From contig NZ_CP095075.1 of assembly GCF_022921115.1 (NCBI RefSeq), forward strand, positions 1,750,001-1,814,000: a DNA stretch of 64,000 bases, written 5' to 3'. Within the stretch, counting starts at the first letter, position 1. Each line of letters opens with the position of its first letter. Shown one piece after another: positions 63,346 to 64,000 of this stretch. The translations under genes were made by a program, and so were the position numbers. This DNA is from Halobacillus amylolyticus. GTDB lineage: Bacteria; Bacillota; Bacilli; Bacillales; Halobacillaceae. The notes beneath the pieces were generated by a model. That model saw nothing but the letters and a program-made list of their open reading frames with translations, was not told the origin of the DNA and did not search any database.

Positions 63346-63780
63346 TCATTTAATTAAAGTTTTATAAAAACCAGTAGATTTCCCTTTATACCCTCTCCGT
63401 TTATAAAACTCGTGTGCTGCTTTCCTTTCTTCTCGATTTCCACTATTTAAAACAACGGTTGTTATACCTTTCCTTTCACACCAATCTTCTGCTTGTTGAA
63501 TAAGTTGTTCTCCTATCCCCTTATTTCGATAGTTTGAATGAACAACCATCGCTATAATTCTCCCAACATCATCATCGGAAACATAGGAATATTCTATATG
63601 CATTCCAAGCATACCTATGATTTCACCTTCTATTTCTGCCACCAAAGTATTGTAATAACAATTAGCTATGATTTTTGACATTCGTTTTTCCATCTTTTCA
63701 TATGTAGTTGAATACCCAAATTCCCCTACAATATCTGTTAATCCTTCAATATCTTCAGTGGTTGCTTTCCTTATAATCAA
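63346..63780 (-). CDS. GNAT-family N-acetyltransferase (about 144 aa)
   Basis: The fold is clear: LIIRKATTEDIEGLTDIVGE at the start, NTLVAEIEGEIIGMLGMHIE near residue 43, IIAMVVHSNYRNKGIGEQLI with the acetyl-CoA loop R-N-K-G-I-G near residue 74, and AAHEFYKRRGYKGKSTGFYK at the end. I favour TTG 63780 as start because GGGGGAG lies at five bases and the family begins at this phrase; an ATG at 63819 would add 13 residues. The substrate is unknown. It is an array unit. Confidence 0.82.
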   Translation of the reverse strand: MIIRKATTEDIEGLTDIVGEFGYSTTYEKMEKRMSKIIANCYYNTLVAEIEGEIIGMLGMHIEYSYVSDDDVGRIIAMVVHSNYRNKGIGEQLIQQAEDWCERKGITTVVLNSGNREERKAAHEFYKRRGYKGKSTGFYKTLIK

Positions 63781-63892
63781 AAAATCTCCCCCATCTATTA
63801 GCTTGAATTTATATGCCACTTATTTTAGAAACTTATTTTGCAATTCTGTCCTTTAGATCAATAACAATTATTTCAAATTCCTTTCAATTGCA

Positions 63893-63913
63893 CAATACGT
63901 TATTCCAGAATAG
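63893..63913. repeat. Array repeat left arm at intron copy 3
   Basis: CAATACGTTATTCCAGAATAG, identical in its ATTCCAGAAT centre to the left arms of other copies, directly before intron sequence. Confidence 0.6.
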
Positions 63914-64000
63914 TAGCAATAGGTAAGCCTTTGAGGTTATCGCCAGCTTTTCCCCTGCTCCACACGGAGCGTGCAGGTTTCCCCGCACTCCGCGTTCCAT
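63914..64000 (-). mobile_element. 3' end of a third, diverged group II intron (cut by window edge)
   Basis: The last 87 bases are the 3' end of a related intron: the same CTTACCTATTGCTA terminus, a domain VI stem with GGGGAAAAGCTGGCGATAAC, and a domain V with compensating differences (GAACGCGGAGTGCGGGG against GAGCGCCGAATGCTGGG in copies 1 and 2). It belongs to the same family but is not the same recent copy. Confidence 0.75.

Larger units (their letters stand above)
43914..63913 (-). repeat. Array of short inverted repeats with a GCGCCC core separating one-gene units
   Basis: About twenty copies of an imperfect inverted repeat punctuate this region. The idealised plus-strand form is TTATTCNNGAANNGCGCCC followed by an arm such as GATTGCTTAAC or GTTAATTGAATAAC. 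Most copies lie 4 to 110 bases past the stop of a minus-strand gene. Arms vary while pairing is kept in several copies (TTCAATT with AATTGAA at 53396-53423 and 53885-53918; TTTCA with TGGAA at 48077-48107), whereas the central GCGCCC is nearly constant. That is the reverse of a terminator, and no T-run follows on the coding strand. Group II introns interrupt three copies. Individual copies are listed below. Confidence 0.75.

Noticed and set aside
43914..63913. Reading the GCGCCC repeats as ordinary Rho-independent terminators
   Set aside because: The stems are AT-rich and weak, the loop rather than the stem is constant, and no T-run follows on the coding strand. True terminators elsewhere in the window (for example 18056-18090 and 26371-26400) look quite different.
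43914..63913. CRISPR array
   Set aside because: The repeats are spaced by whole genes at irregular distances and vary in their arms; there are no short uniform spacers and no cas genes.

Overview
The window reads as chromosomal DNA of a low-GC, endospore-forming member of the Bacillaceae. Two small acid-soluble spore protein genes near 41 kb support spore formation. Strong purine-rich ribosome binding sites and a catabolite-response element fit this group. A halophilic or halotolerant genus such as Halobacillus or Virgibacillus is my inference from gene content, not something the sequence proves. Almost everything from 0.9 to 38.8 kb and from 41.4 to 63.8 kb lies on the minus strand.

Layout. 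0-3 kb: the end of a flavin monooxygenase gene, a type I toxin-antitoxin module and malate:quinone oxidoreductase. 3.4-25 kb: a defence and mobile-DNA island. It holds an ABC three-component system, a Nudix hydrolase, an HNH restriction-like nuclease, a Y-family polymerase pseudogene cut by an ISL3 element, a large RecD-like helicase fused to a nuclease-like tail, an Mrr-like nuclease, a NucS-like protein, a short IS-derived inverted-repeat element sitting in a terminator, and a single-chain type ISP restriction-modification enzyme with a frameshift near its end. 25.4-28 kb: remnants of a conjugative element (Toprim primase-like protein, ArdC-like metallopeptidase) and a broken MazG-like gene. 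28-40 kb: a sugar operon under a divergent LacI-type regulator. An ABC importer brings in a glucoside, two phosphorylases of opposite stereochemistry (GH65 and GH13_18) with beta-phosphoglucomutase split it, and three redox or isomerase enzymes accompany them. 41-43 kb: spore proteins and ordinary housekeeping genes.

43.9-64 kb is the most unusual part: about 17 short, mostly one-gene units, all on the minus strand, of unrelated functions (small membrane proteins, lipoprotein, HAD phosphatase, several GNAT acetyltransferases, LD-carboxypeptidase, DinB, nucleotidyltransferase, HEPN-like proteins). Most are followed, just past their stop codons, by a copy of a short imperfect inverted repeat with a GCGCCC core. 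Two identical 2.6-kb group II introns interrupt this repeat at the same internal point, and a third, diverged intron enters at the right edge in the same way. A decayed tyrosine recombinase gene lies within the array. The arrangement resembles an integron cassette array with attC sites and attC-targeting introns, but in a Gram-positive background and without a visible working integrase. This is my candidate for an undescribed system.

A caution for the whole window: at least six genes are broken by one-base differences in homopolymer runs, which could be real mutation or sequencing error.
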